Shown piece after piece: positions 32,242 to 39,912 of a stretch of DNA of 64,000 nt. Position numbers and translations under genes: made by a program. The DNA is from JALYLC01 sp963743275 (lineage in GTDB: Bacteria; Actinomycetota; Thermoleophilia; Gaiellales; JALYLC01). The stretch lies in the NCBI GenBank assembly GCA_963743275.1, contig CAVUPB010000011.1, positions 1 to 64,000 on the forward strand, read 5' to 3'. Positions within the stretch are counted from its first letter, which is position 1; every line of letters starts with the position of its first letter. Below the pieces are notes generated by a model that searched no databases, was not told the DNA's origin, and was given only the letters and a program-made list of their open reading frames with translations.

Positions 32242-33626
32242 GCCGCCTGCCGATCCGGCTGCGGCTGACGCTCGCGTTCGCATTCGTAATGGCCGTCGTG
32301 CTCGCGGCGCTCGGCTTCTTCGTCTACCTGCGCGTGGGCGGCGCGCTGCTCGCCTCGGTCGACCAGACCCTGCGCTCGCAGGCCTCGGAGGCCGCGGCGC
32401 ATGCCAGCGGCGACAGCGACCTGCGCGATCGCGACGTCGCCGGCGGGACGACGCTCGCGCAGCTGCTCGACGCCCGCGGCCGCGTGGTGCGCTCGGATCC
32501 CGCGACGCTCACCCAGCCCCTCGTGTCGGCTGCGGACGCCCGGCGCGCCTCGGCGGGGGAGCGCCTGCACCGCTCGCTGACGCTCGCCGCGCCGCGCGGC
32601 GACTGGCGCGTGCTCGTGGTGCCGGCGCCGGCCGCCGGCAAGGGCGCGGTCGTGGCCGTCGCGCGGTCGCTCCAGCCGCGCGCCGAGTCGCTCGACCACC
32701 TGCTCGACGAGCTCGTCGTCGCGGGCCCGCTGGCGCTGCTGCTCGCGTCGCTCGCCGGCTACGGGCTCGCGGCCGCGGCGCTCCGCCCGGTCGAGGCCAT
32801 GCGCCGCCGCGCCGCCGCCGTGTCGGCGTCGGAGCCCGGCCGCCTGCCCGTGCCGCCGGGCAAGGACGAGATCTCGCGCCTCGCGACGACGCTGAACGAC
32901 ATGCTGACCCGCCTCGAGGCCGCGTTCGACCACGAGCGCCGCTTCGTCGCCGACGCCAGCCACGAGCTGCGCACGCCGCTGGCGCTGCTGCGCGCCGAGA
33001 TCGAGGTGACGCTGCGGCGCCCGCGCACGGCCGCCGAGCTCGAGGCGACGCTGCGCTCGGCCGGCGAGGAGAGCGAGCGCCTGTCACGCCTCGCCGAGGA
33101 TCTCCTGCTGATCGCGCGCGGCGACCGCGGCTCGCTGCCGGTGCGCCACGAGCCGGTCGCCGTCGGACAGCTGCTCGCGCGCGTCGCGGAGCGCTACGCC
33201 GGCGGGGCGGCCGAGGCCGGGCGCGCGATCGCCGCCGAGGCGACGGGCGCCGTGCTCGAGGCCGACCCGGACCGGCTCGCACAGGCGCTCGGCAACCTCG
33301 TCGAGAACGCGCTGGCCCACGGCGCCGGCTCGATCACGCTGTTCGCGATCGAGCGCGGCGACACGGTCGAGCTGCACGTCGCCGACAACGGCGCGGGCTT
33401 CCCCGACGGCTTCCTGCCGCGGGCGTTCGACCGCTTCAGCCGCGCCGACGAGGCGCGCGGGCGCGGAGGGACGGGGCTCGGGCTCTCGATCGTCGAGCTC
33501 ATCGCCGCGGCGCACGGCGGCCGCGCGGGCGCCGCGAACCGGCCCGAGGGCGGCGCCGACGTCTGGCTGGCGCTGCCGCTCGCGGCAGCGCCGTCGGCGG
33601 GCGGCGAGCGGCCGATCCTCACCTGA
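32238..33626 (+). CDS. Membrane sensor histidine kinase (system A)
   Basis: A 462-residue kinase with two membrane helices ('LTLAFAFVMAVVLAALGFFV' near the N-terminus and 'VAGPLALLLASLAGYGLAAA' near 165), which flank an extracytoplasmic sensor of about 125 residues. HAMP follows, then HisKA with 'FVADASHELRTPLALLRAEI' (His near 240). The ATPase domain has 'GNLVENALAHG', 'VADNGAGFPDGFLPRAFDRF' and 'GGTGLGLSIVELIAAAHGG'. It starts at TTG inside the regulator stop. The sensor part has no obvious cofactor motif. Redox operon A begins 30 bases downstream on the same strand. Confidence 0.9.
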   Translation: MSRLPIRLRLTLAFAFVMAVVLAALGFFVYLRVGGALLASVDQTLRSQASEAAAHASGDSDLRDRDVAGGTTLAQLLDARGRVVRSDPATLTQPLVSAADARRASAGERLHRSLTLAAPRGDWRVLVVPAPAAGKGAVVAVARSLQPRAESLDHLLDELVVAGPLALLLASLAGYGLAAAALRPVEAMRRRAAAVSASEPGRLPVPPGKDEISRLATTLNDMLTRLEAAFDHERRFVADASHELRTPLALLRAEIEVTLRRPRTAAELEATLRSAGEESERLSRLAEDLLLIARGDRGSLPVRHEPVAVGQLLARVAERYAGGAAEAGRAIAAEATGAVLEADPDRLAQALGNLVENALAHGAGSITLFAIERGDTVELHVADNGAGFPDGFLPRAFDRFSRADEARGRGGTGLGLSIVELIAAAHGGRAGAANRPEGGADVWLALPLAAAPSAGGERPILT

Positions 33627-33655
33627 ATCTCATCCCGGGCTGCTCAACTCGGGGT

Positions 33656-34033
33656 GTGAAGCAGCGAGAGACAGCGCTCGGACGACGCATCGGCGAACGC
33701 GACGCGGGCCTGCGCCGCCTGCGGCGCACGACCGCTCTGGCGCTTGCCGGCACGGCCGCGATGGCGGCGGCGTTCGGCGGCCTGGCGGCCAAGGCGTTCC
33801 CGGGTCACCACCGCGCCCGCGTGACGCCCGCCGCGCCGCGTGCCGCCGTCGCGCCCGCCCAGCCGCCCGCCGCGCCAGGCCCGCCTCCGCTCGTCTCGGC
33901 GGGCTCCGCCGCTGCCGCCGCACAGCCTCCCGCGCAGCCGGCCGCGCCACCGCCGGCCGCGCCCGCCGCTCCGCCGTCGCCTCCGCCGATCGATACGCAG
34001 GCGCAACCCGTGGCCGTCTCGGGCGGATCGTGA
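33656..34033 (+). CDS. Membrane-tethered Pro-rich protein with C-terminal QPVAVSGGS (locus A)
   Basis: A 125-residue protein: a charged cytosolic N-terminus (1-25), one membrane helix ('ALALAGTAAMAAAFGGLAAK'), then a long Pro/Ala linker (about 55-112) and the tail 'QAQPVAVSGGS'. The tail is identical over nine residues to that of the paralogous small protein in locus B, while the linkers differ completely (Pro/Ala versus Thr/Ala). Codons for the tail differ at synonymous sites, so selection acts on the peptide. The SGGS end resembles the ApbE flavinylation sequon (D-x-x-S/T-G-A-S/T). A tethered FMN carrier is my inference. The stop overlaps the next gene (GTGA). Confidence 0.75.
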   Translation: MKQRETALGRRIGERDAGLRRLRRTTALALAGTAAMAAAFGGLAAKAFPGHHRARVTPAAPRAAVAPAQPPAAPGPPPLVSAGSAAAAAQPPAQPAAPPPAAPAAPPSPPPIDTQAQPVAVSGGS

Positions 34034-35127
34034 ATCTCGTCTCCGCCCTCGGTGGCCCGAAGGCGTTCTGGTACGCGACGCGCGGCACCGGCGTCGTCTC
34101 GCTGATCCTGCTGACGACCGTCGTCTGCCTCGGCATCGGCGGCGTCCGCCGGCTCCGGGGCCGCCACTGGCCGCGCTTCCTCGTGCTCGGCCTGCATCGC
34201 AACCTCACGCTGCTCGCGCTCGCGTTCATCGCGATCCACGTCCTCACGACGGTCGCCGACGGCTTCGCGCCCATCACGGTGAAGGACGCCGTCGTGCCGT
34301 TCGGATCGGGCTACCGGCCGATCTGGCTCGGGCTCGGCGCGGTCGCGCTCGATCTGCTGCTGGCGCTCACGATCACGAGCCTGCTGCGCGCGCGCTTCGG
34401 CTATCGCACGTGGCGCGCCCTGCACTGGCTGGCGTACGCGTCGTGGCCGGTCGCCCTCGTCCACGCCTTCGGCACCGGCAGCGACGCGCGCGTGAGCTGG
34501 ATGCAGGCGCTCGGCGTCGCGCTCACCGCCGTCGTCGCCGTGGCCGTCGTGGCGCGGCTCTCCGCGTCCGGCGTCCCGGCCGGGACGCGCGTCCTGGCAG
34601 GGGCCGCCCTGCTGCTCGTCCCGCTCGCGACGCTCGGCTGGTACGCGACGGGCCCCGGCAAGAGCGGCTGGGCCGCGCGCGCGGGGACGCCGGTGTCGCT
34701 GCTGCCGCACACGGCGGTCGCCTCGGCGGCGACGCTCCGCACGGTGCGGGCGGCTCCCCGCAAGAGCGCCTCCGGACCGCCGCCGTACAACGCCGCCCTG
34801 CGCGGGCGCCTGACCTCGACCCAGACGTCCGCCGGTCTCGTCGTCGTCGACATCCGGGGGCGCACGAGGCGGCCCGCCGGCGGCGTCCTCTGGATCCGGA
34901 TCCAGGGGCAGCCGGTCGACAACGGCGGCGTCGCGATGACGGCGAGCGGAGCGAGCTACGGGCCGCTGTCGGCGCCGTCGCAATACATCGGCAAGATCGT
35001 CTCGCTCGACGGCACCCGTCTCGTGCTCGCCCTGCGGGGGCCCTCCCGGAGGCTCTCGCTGCGCGTGAACCTCCGCATCGACGGCGTCTCGCACCGGGTC
35101 ACGGGCACGCTCGCGGAGGCGGCGTGA
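34030..35127 (+). CDS. Ferric-reductase-like transmembrane protein (locus A)
   Basis: A 365-residue membrane protein. About six helices in residues 15-210 carry the paired histidines of the ferric-reductase-like fold: 'LGLHRNLTLLALAFIAIHVL' and 'RALHWLAYASWPVALVHAFG', enough for two b hemes. A C-terminal domain (about 250-365) is beta-rich and probably extracytoplasmic; it contains 'VAMTASGASYGPLSAPSQYI', whose SGAS core resembles an ApbE target but lacks the usual upstream Asp. Starts at GTG overlapping the tail protein, and its stop overlaps the NuoF-like gene. It likely carries electrons across the membrane. Confidence 0.82.
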   Translation: MNLVSALGGPKAFWYATRGTGVVSLILLTTVVCLGIGGVRRLRGRHWPRFLVLGLHRNLTLLALAFIAIHVLTTVADGFAPITVKDAVVPFGSGYRPIWLGLGAVALDLLLALTITSLLRARFGYRTWRALHWLAYASWPVALVHAFGTGSDARVSWMQALGVALTAVVAVAVVARLSASGVPAGTRVLAGAALLLVPLATLGWYATGPGKSGWAARAGTPVSLLPHTAVASAATLRTVRAAPRKSASGPPPYNAALRGRLTSTQTSAGLVVVDIRGRTRRPAGGVLWIRIQGQPVDNGGVAMTASGASYGPLSAPSQYIGKIVSLDGTRLVLALRGPSRRLSLRVNLRIDGVSHRVTGTLAEAA

Positions 35128-36410
35128 GCGCCGTGGCCGCGGGCCCGCGCGTGCGTCCGCCCGCGGGCGCGCGACGCCTGCTCGGAGGCCTGCGGGCCGA
35201 CGGCCGCGCCGTGTCGCTGGCCGCGCACGTCCAGCGCTACGGGCGCCTGCCCGCGGTGCAGCGCGACCCCGAGGCGTTCGTCGCCGAGGTGGTGGCGTCG
35301 GGACTGCGCGGGCGCGGCGGCGGCGGCTTTCCCGCGGGCGACAAGCTCGCCGCGGTGATGGCCGGCCGCGGGCGCCCCGTCGTCGTCGCGAACGGCTCCG
35401 AGGGCGAGCCGCCCTCGAGCAAGGACAAGGCGCTGCTGGCGTACACGCCGCATCTCGTGCTCGACGGCGCCGTCCTCGCCGCGCGCGCGCTCGGGGCCTC
35501 CGAGGCGATCGTCGCGGTCGGTCCGGCCGTCTTCGCGCAGGTCGAGCGCGCGCTCGCGGAGCGCCGCTCGGCGGGGCTCGAGCGCGGCGTCTCGCTGCGG
35601 GCGGTCGTCGTGCCCGAGCGCTTCGTGAGCGGCGAGGAGACGGCGCTCGTCCAGTTCATCAACGGCGGGCCGTGCCTGCCCACCTTTCCGCCGCCGCGGC
35701 CGTTCGAGCGCGGCGTGGGCGGGGCCCCGACGCTCGTCCAGAACGCCGAGACGCTCGCGCACCTCGCGCTCGTCGCGCGCTTCGGCGCGGCCTGGTTCCG
35801 CAGCCTGGGAACGGAGCAGGAGCCGGGCTCGGCGCTCGTCACGCTGTCGGGCTGCATCCGCCGCCCGGGCGTGTACGAGGTGCCGTTCGGCGAGCCGTTG
35901 CGCGACATCGTCGCGGCGGCCGGCGGCGTGACCGCCGAGCTCCAGGCGGTGCTCGTGGGCGGGCTCTTCGGCAGCTGGATCAGCGCTGCGGAGGCCGCCG
36001 GCGCGTCGCTCAGCGCCGCCGGTCTCGCGCCGTTCGGCGCGGCCCCCGGAGCCCGCGCGATCGTGGCGCTGCCCACGAGCGCCTGCGGCGTCGCCGAGAC
36101 CGCGCGCGCCGTGCGCTACCTCGCCGGCGAGAGCGCGGGTCAGTGCGGGCCCTGCGTGCACGGGCTCGCGGCGCTCGCCGAGGGGTTCGAGCAGCTCGCG
36201 TACAAGGGGCGCGGCGGCGACCGCGGCGCGCTCCGGCGCCGGCTCGGGACGATCGCCGGGCGAGGCGCGTGCCGCCATCCGGACGGTGCCGTCAAGCTCG
36301 CCGGGAGCGCGCTGCGCGTGTTCGAGGCCGAGTTCGGCCATCACGAGCGCGCGGGCCGCTGCACGGGCGGCGGGTCGTACGTGCTCGAGTTGCCGGGGCA
36401 GCGGAAGTGA
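35124..36410 (+). CDS. NuoF-like NAD(P)H/FMN oxidoreductase subunit (locus A)
   Basis: A 428-residue relative of the complex I 51-kDa subunit. The FMN/NADH site is visible in 'SGLRGRGGGGFPAGDKLAAV' and 'VANGSEGEPPSSKDKALLAY', then an SLBB-like segment ('GCIRRPGVYEVPFGEPLRDI'). The N3 iron-sulfur region reads 'GESAGQCGPCVHGLAALAEG' plus 'GRGACRHPDGAVKL'. Canonical NuoF has SCGxCxPC, so the first cysteine is replaced by Ala, leaving three. The same change occurs in the locus B paralog. The start overlaps the membrane-protein stop and the stop overlaps the ferredoxin start (GTGA each). Probably the cytosolic electron-input module. Confidence 0.85.
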   Translation: MSAVAAGPRVRPPAGARRLLGGLRADGRAVSLAAHVQRYGRLPAVQRDPEAFVAEVVASGLRGRGGGGFPAGDKLAAVMAGRGRPVVVANGSEGEPPSSKDKALLAYTPHLVLDGAVLAARALGASEAIVAVGPAVFAQVERALAERRSAGLERGVSLRAVVVPERFVSGEETALVQFINGGPCLPTFPPPRPFERGVGGAPTLVQNAETLAHLALVARFGAAWFRSLGTEQEPGSALVTLSGCIRRPGVYEVPFGEPLRDIVAAAGGVTAELQAVLVGGLFGSWISAAEAAGASLSAAGLAPFGAAPGARAIVALPTSACGVAETARAVRYLAGESAGQCGPCVHGLAALAEGFEQLAYKGRGGDRGALRRRLGTIAGRGACRHPDGAVKLAGSALRVFEAEFGHHERAGRCTGGGSYVLELPGQRK

Positions 36411-36619
36411 GCGACATCACCCTGCGCGTCAATCCGATCCTGTGCGAGGCGCACGGAGTCTGCGCCGAGCTCTTCCCCGAGCGGATCGAGCTCGACGAGT
36501 GGGGGTATCCGATCATCGATCCCGAACCGCTCGAGGGCGACCTCGAGCGCCACGCCCGCCGCGCGGTCGCGGGCTGCCCGAGGGCGGCGCTCCTGCTGGG
36601 CCGCGCCGTTCGCAGCTGA
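36407..36619 (+). CDS. Three-cysteine ferredoxin (locus A)
   Basis: A 70-residue ferredoxin. Cysteines occur as 'NPILCEAHGVCAELFPERIE' (C-x5-C) and a later 'AVAGCPRAALLLG' (CP). That is the pattern of single-cluster [3Fe-4S] ferredoxins of actinobacteria, which often serve P450s. Here the gene ends a tightly overlapped operon, so it most likely links the NuoF-like subunit to the membrane heme protein. A nearly identical architecture ('NPIRCDAYGHCAELLPELIA') is found in locus B. Charge is strongly acidic in the middle. Confidence 0.85.
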   Translation: MSDITLRVNPILCEAHGVCAELFPERIELDEWGYPIIDPEPLEGDLERHARRAVAGCPRAALLLGRAVRS

Positions 36620-36656
36620 GGGCCCTGAGGTCAGCTCGTCGAGAGTCCCTGCGCGG

Positions 36657-37511
36657 TCAGGTGGCAGCCTTGTCCCGCTGGCGCTCGGCCGTGACCCACA
36701 TCGTCGCCACGTGGTCGCCGGCGGCGTCGTCGACGCTCGCCTGCCACATCACCGACTCGACGCCGTTCGTGCCCAGGTTGGTGGGCTGATCGGTCGTCGC
36801 GCCCGCGGCGACGGTCGCCTCGCGCACGTAGTCGAGGTCGCCTGCGACCGGCGCGGTCGCGTCGTGGAAGAGCGCCTGGTTGACGACGACGACGGGCGTG
36901 GCGGTCGTGTTCGACCACTGGGTCGTCGCGACGCCTGCGGTGCAACTCGCGCGCAGGGCGCCGAGGCCGGGCGCGCCGAGGAGCGGCGTGCCGGCGGCGC
37001 CGTCGGGCAGCGTGACCGCGACGGACACGATGCGCCCGTTGCCCTCGACGACCTCGCCGTCCTTGATGTCGGCGGCCGTGAGCGTGTTGTCGGCGACCTT
37101 GCTGCTGCCGATCGAGTTGTCGGCGAGGTCGCTGTTGCCGACCGAGGCGGCGCGCAGCTTCGCGCTCGTCACCGCGTCGTTCGCGAGCTCGCTGTTGCCG
37201 ACCGCGCCGGCTCGCACCTTCGCGGCGTTGACCGAGTCGTTGCCGAGATCGGCGTTGCCGATGCTCGCGTCCCTGATCTGCAGCCCCGTGACGGTCCCGG
37301 CGACGATCTTCGCGGTGTTGACGCTGTTGCGCGCGAGGTCGACGCTGCGGACGCCGCCGTTGCGGATCTTCTCGCTCGTGACCGCGTTGTTCCTGATCTG
37401 CTTCGTGCCGATGCGCAGCGCGGCGTAGCTCGTGCCGCCGAGCGCCACGACCAGTGCGACGAGCGCGACGCCCATGGCGGGCGACGGCAGGCGGATCCAG
37501 GCTCGCTTCAT
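36657..37511 (-). CDS. Secreted repeat protein with VALGGTSYAA signal region
   Basis: A 284-residue exported protein. The signal region 'MGVALVALVVALGGTSYAAL' is of a type very common in Thermoleophilia secreted proteins. Residues about 35-165 are imperfect repeats built on Asn/Ser/Asp and 'VxSxKLxxxxVxxxDL', for example 'NAVTSEKIRNGGVRSVDLAR', 'SVNAAKVRAGAVGNSELAND' and 'AASVGNSDLADNSIGSSKVA'. They suggest a beta-solenoid stalk. The C-terminal domain (about 170-284) is a beta-sandwich with one Cys. GGGAGGAAGC precedes ATG 37511. It lies between the two redox loci but on its own strand; a role in them is not shown. Confidence 0.75.
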   Translation of the reverse strand: MKRAWIRLPSPAMGVALVALVVALGGTSYAALRIGTKQIRNNAVTSEKIRNGGVRSVDLARNSVNTAKIVAGTVTGLQIRDASIGNADLGNDSVNAAKVRAGAVGNSELANDAVTSAKLRAASVGNSDLADNSIGSSKVADNTLTAADIKDGEVVEGNGRIVSVAVTLPDGAAGTPLLGAPGLGALRASCTAGVATTQWSNTTATPVVVVNQALFHDATAPVAGDLDYVREATVAAGATTDQPTNLGTNGVESVMWQASVDDAAGDHVATMWVTAERQRDKAAT

Positions 37512-37657
37512 TGCTTCCTCCCGTGTGCGGCCGTGGTGCCGGCCGCGTCGATGTCGCCCCAGCGTGGCAGAGGGATGTGGCCATTTCGTGAGGAGTTCTC
37601 AAAGTAAGACCGACGTAGGAGTCATCCCCGGCCCGCGGGTCGCGGCGGCAGAATGGG

Positions 37658-38335
37658 GTGGTGAGGATCCTCGTTGTCGATGACGACCGCTCCGTGCGCG
37701 ACGCGCTGCGCCGCGCGCTGACGCTCGCCGGCTACGAGGTGCAGATGGCCGAGGGCGGCCAGCAGGCGCTCACCCAGGCGGCGACCGCGGTGCCGGACGC
37801 CGTGGTGCTCGACGTCGGCATGCCCGACATCGACGGCCTCGAGGTGTGCCGCCGGCTGCGCGGCGCGGGCAATCGCGTGCCGATCCTGATGCTGACGGCG
37901 CGCGACGCGATCGCCGACCGCATCGACGGGCTCGACGCGGGCGCCGACGACTACCTCGTCAAGCCGTTCGACGTCGGCGAGCTGAAGGCCCGCCTGCGCG
38001 CGCTGATGCGGCGCTCCAACGGGGAGGGCGATCCCGACGCGCTCTCGTTCGCCGAGCTCAAGCTCGACAGCGCACGGCACGGCGTCATCGTCGGCGACGA
38101 GTTCGCCGAGCTGACCCGCACCGAGTACCAGCTGCTCGAGCTGCTCATGCTCAATCCGCGGCGCGTGCTGCCGCACGGGCTCATCTACGACCGCGTCTGG
38201 GGCTACGACTTCGGCCCGGCCTCGAACGCGCTGCGCGTGTACGTCGGCTACCTGCGGCGCAAGCTCGAGGACGCCGGCGCCCGGCAGCTGATCCACACGA
38301 TTCGCGGCGTGGGCTACGTCCTGCGAGAGCCGTGA
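37658..38335 (+). CDS. OmpR/PhoB-family response regulator (system B)
   Basis: A 225-residue MprA-like regulator. Receiver: 'LVVDDDRSVRDALRRALTLA', phospho-Asp in 'DAVVLDVGMPDIDGLEVCRR', 'LMLTARDAIADRIDGLDAGA' and Lys in 'YLVKPFDVGELKARLRALMR'. The winged helix includes 'LTRTEYQLLELLMLNPRRVL' and 'YDRVWGYDFGPASNALRVYV', the MprA signature. Two GTG codons in a row offer starts at 37658 and 37661. The kinase start overlaps its stop (GTGA). It is convergent with locus B. Confidence 0.92.
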   Translation: MVRILVVDDDRSVRDALRRALTLAGYEVQMAEGGQQALTQAATAVPDAVVLDVGMPDIDGLEVCRRLRGAGNRVPILMLTARDAIADRIDGLDAGADDYLVKPFDVGELKARLRALMRRSNGEGDPDALSFAELKLDSARHGVIVGDEFAELTRTEYQLLELLMLNPRRVLPHGLIYDRVWGYDFGPASNALRVYVGYLRRKLEDAGARQLIHTIRGVGYVLREP

Positions 38336-39744
38336 GCCTGCGCACCCGCATGGCGGCAGTGGCCGGGCTGGCCGTCGCGCTCACGGTCGTCGCGCTGGCC
38401 ATCACGCAGTACGAGGCTGCGCGCTCGACGCTGCGCGGGCAGATCGACCAGGCGCTGCGCGAGCGCGCCACGCCGCTCGCGAACGACCGGCCGGGCGGCC
38501 CCGGCGACGGCGACGGCGATCACGGGAGGCCGCCGCCGAACCCGTTCGGCGACGCGGCCGGCAAGGTGCAGTACCTCACCCCGCAGGGCGCGATCGAATC
38601 GCCCACCACCGCCGCCACGCGGCTGCCCGTCGACGCGCGCGCGAAGGCGCTCGCCGCCGCCGGCAGCGGCAGCTACTTCTCCGAGGCGCGCGTGCAGGGG
38701 GTGCACCTGCGCGTGCTCACGGCGGGCCGCGGTGCGCGCGGCGCCGTGCAGGTCGCGCGCCCGCTCACCGAGGTCGATCGCACGCTCCGGCAGCTGTTGT
38801 GGATCCTGCTCGCGGTCGGCGGCGGCGGCATCCTGCTGGCCGCGGCGCTCGGCGGCGTGGTCGCGCGCGCGGCGCTGGCGCCGGTCTCGCGCTTCACGCG
38901 CCAGACCGAGGCGCTGACCGCGAACCCCGACGTCTCGCAGCGCCTCGAGGTCGAGGGCCAGGACGAGATCGCGCGGCTGGCCCGCAGCTTCAACGCGACG
39001 CTGGACGCGCTCGAGCGGTCGGCCGAGGCGCAGCGCCACCTCGTCGCCGACGCGAGTCACGAGCTGCGCACCCCGATCTCGAGCCTGCGCGCGAACATCC
39101 AGGTGCTGCAGGACGCCGATCGCCTGCCCGAGGAGGAGCGCGAGAGCCTGCGCGCCGACATCATCGCCGAGCTCGACGAGCTCACCGCGCTCGTCGGCGA
39201 CGTGGTGGAGCTGGCGCGCGGCGCGAAGCCGAGCGACGTCGTCGACGACGTGCGCGTCGACGAGATCGTGCGCCAGCTGATCGAGCGCGCCGAGCGCCGC
39301 GCCGGCGATGGCGCCGTGTTCCGCGCCGACCTCGAGCCCACCGTCGTGAGCGGCGAGCCGGAGCGCATCAGCCGCGCGATCTCGAACCTGCTCGGCAACG
39401 CCCACAAGTGGAGCCCGCCCGGCGGCCTGATCGAGATCGAGCTGCGCGACGGCACGCTCACGATCCGCGATCACGGGCCGGGCTTCGACGAGGCCGACAT
39501 CCCGCACGTCTTCGACCGCTTCTACCGCGCCGACAGCGCCCGCGGCATGCCCGGCTCGGGTCTCGGCCTCGCGATCGTGCGACAGGCGGCCGAGGCGCAC
39601 GGCGGCTGGGTCAGCGCCGCCAACGCGCCCGGCGGAGGCGCGCTCCTGACGGTCGACTTCGGTCCCGCCGTCGTCGTCGGCGACGACGAGGAGTCAGGCG
39701 GGCTGCCGCTGCTCGAGCAGGAGCGCGAGCCGCGGGCACATTGA
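38332..39744 (+). CDS. Membrane sensor histidine kinase, MprB-like (system B)
   Basis: A 470-residue kinase. Two membrane helices ('MAAVAGLAVALTVVALAITQ' and 'LLWILLAVGGGGILLAAALG') bound an extracytoplasmic region of about 130 residues with a Gly/Asp/His-rich stretch ('GPGDGDGDHGRPPPN'). HAMP and HisKA follow ('LVADASHELRTPISSLRANI', His near 240), then ATPase boxes 'SNLLGNAHKW', 'IRDHGPGFDEADIPHVFDRF' and 'GSGLGLAIVRQAAEAHGG'. The last 51 bases overlap the ferredoxin gene of locus B on the opposite strand, an unusually deep convergent overlap. Confidence 0.9.
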   Translation: MSLRTRMAAVAGLAVALTVVALAITQYEAARSTLRGQIDQALRERATPLANDRPGGPGDGDGDHGRPPPNPFGDAAGKVQYLTPQGAIESPTTAATRLPVDARAKALAAAGSGSYFSEARVQGVHLRVLTAGRGARGAVQVARPLTEVDRTLRQLLWILLAVGGGGILLAAALGGVVARAALAPVSRFTRQTEALTANPDVSQRLEVEGQDEIARLARSFNATLDALERSAEAQRHLVADASHELRTPISSLRANIQVLQDADRLPEEERESLRADIIAELDELTALVGDVVELARGAKPSDVVDDVRVDEIVRQLIERAERRAGDGAVFRADLEPTVVSGEPERISRAISNLLGNAHKWSPPGGLIEIELRDGTLTIRDHGPGFDEADIPHVFDRFYRADSARGMPGSGLGLAIVRQAAEAHGGWVSAANAPGGGALLTVDFGPAVVVGDDEESGGLPLLEQEREPRAH

Positions 39745-39912
39745 GACGGCGCGGCGGGCGTCGCCCTCGAGCTTCCGCGGGACGGGCGCGTCGGACATGA
39801 TCGGGTAGCCCCACTCGTCGAGCGCGATCAGCTCGGGCAGCAGCTCGGCGCAGTGGCCGTAGGCGTCGCAGCGGATCGGGTTGACGCGCAGGCGCAGCTC
39901 GGGCCGGCTCAT
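39694..39912 (-). CDS. Three-cysteine ferredoxin (locus B)
   Basis: A 72-residue ferredoxin, paralogous to that of locus A. Cysteines: 'NPIRCDAYGHCAELLPELIA' (C-x5-C) and 'AVSMCPRLALLLEQ' (CP), consistent with a [3Fe-4S] cluster. ATG 39912 overlaps the NuoF-like stop (ATGA). Its last 17 codons are antisense to the end of the system B kinase gene, so both reading frames are constrained there. It is the final gene of a five-gene operon. Confidence 0.85.
   Translation of the reverse strand: MSRPELRLRVNPIRCDAYGHCAELLPELIALDEWGYPIMSDAPVPRKLEGDARRAVSMCPRLALLLEQRQPA

Noticed and set aside
33840..35123. Long plus-strand frame ahead of the locus A NuoF-like gene
   Set aside because: It is an out-of-frame reading of the tail protein and ferric-reductase-like gene; GTG 35124 with the GTGA overlap is a better start.
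34030..35127. SGAS in the C-terminal domain of the locus A membrane protein as a sure flavinylation site
   Set aside because: The usual Asp three residues before is absent and the domain does not look like an FMN_bind domain, so I mention it only as a possibility.
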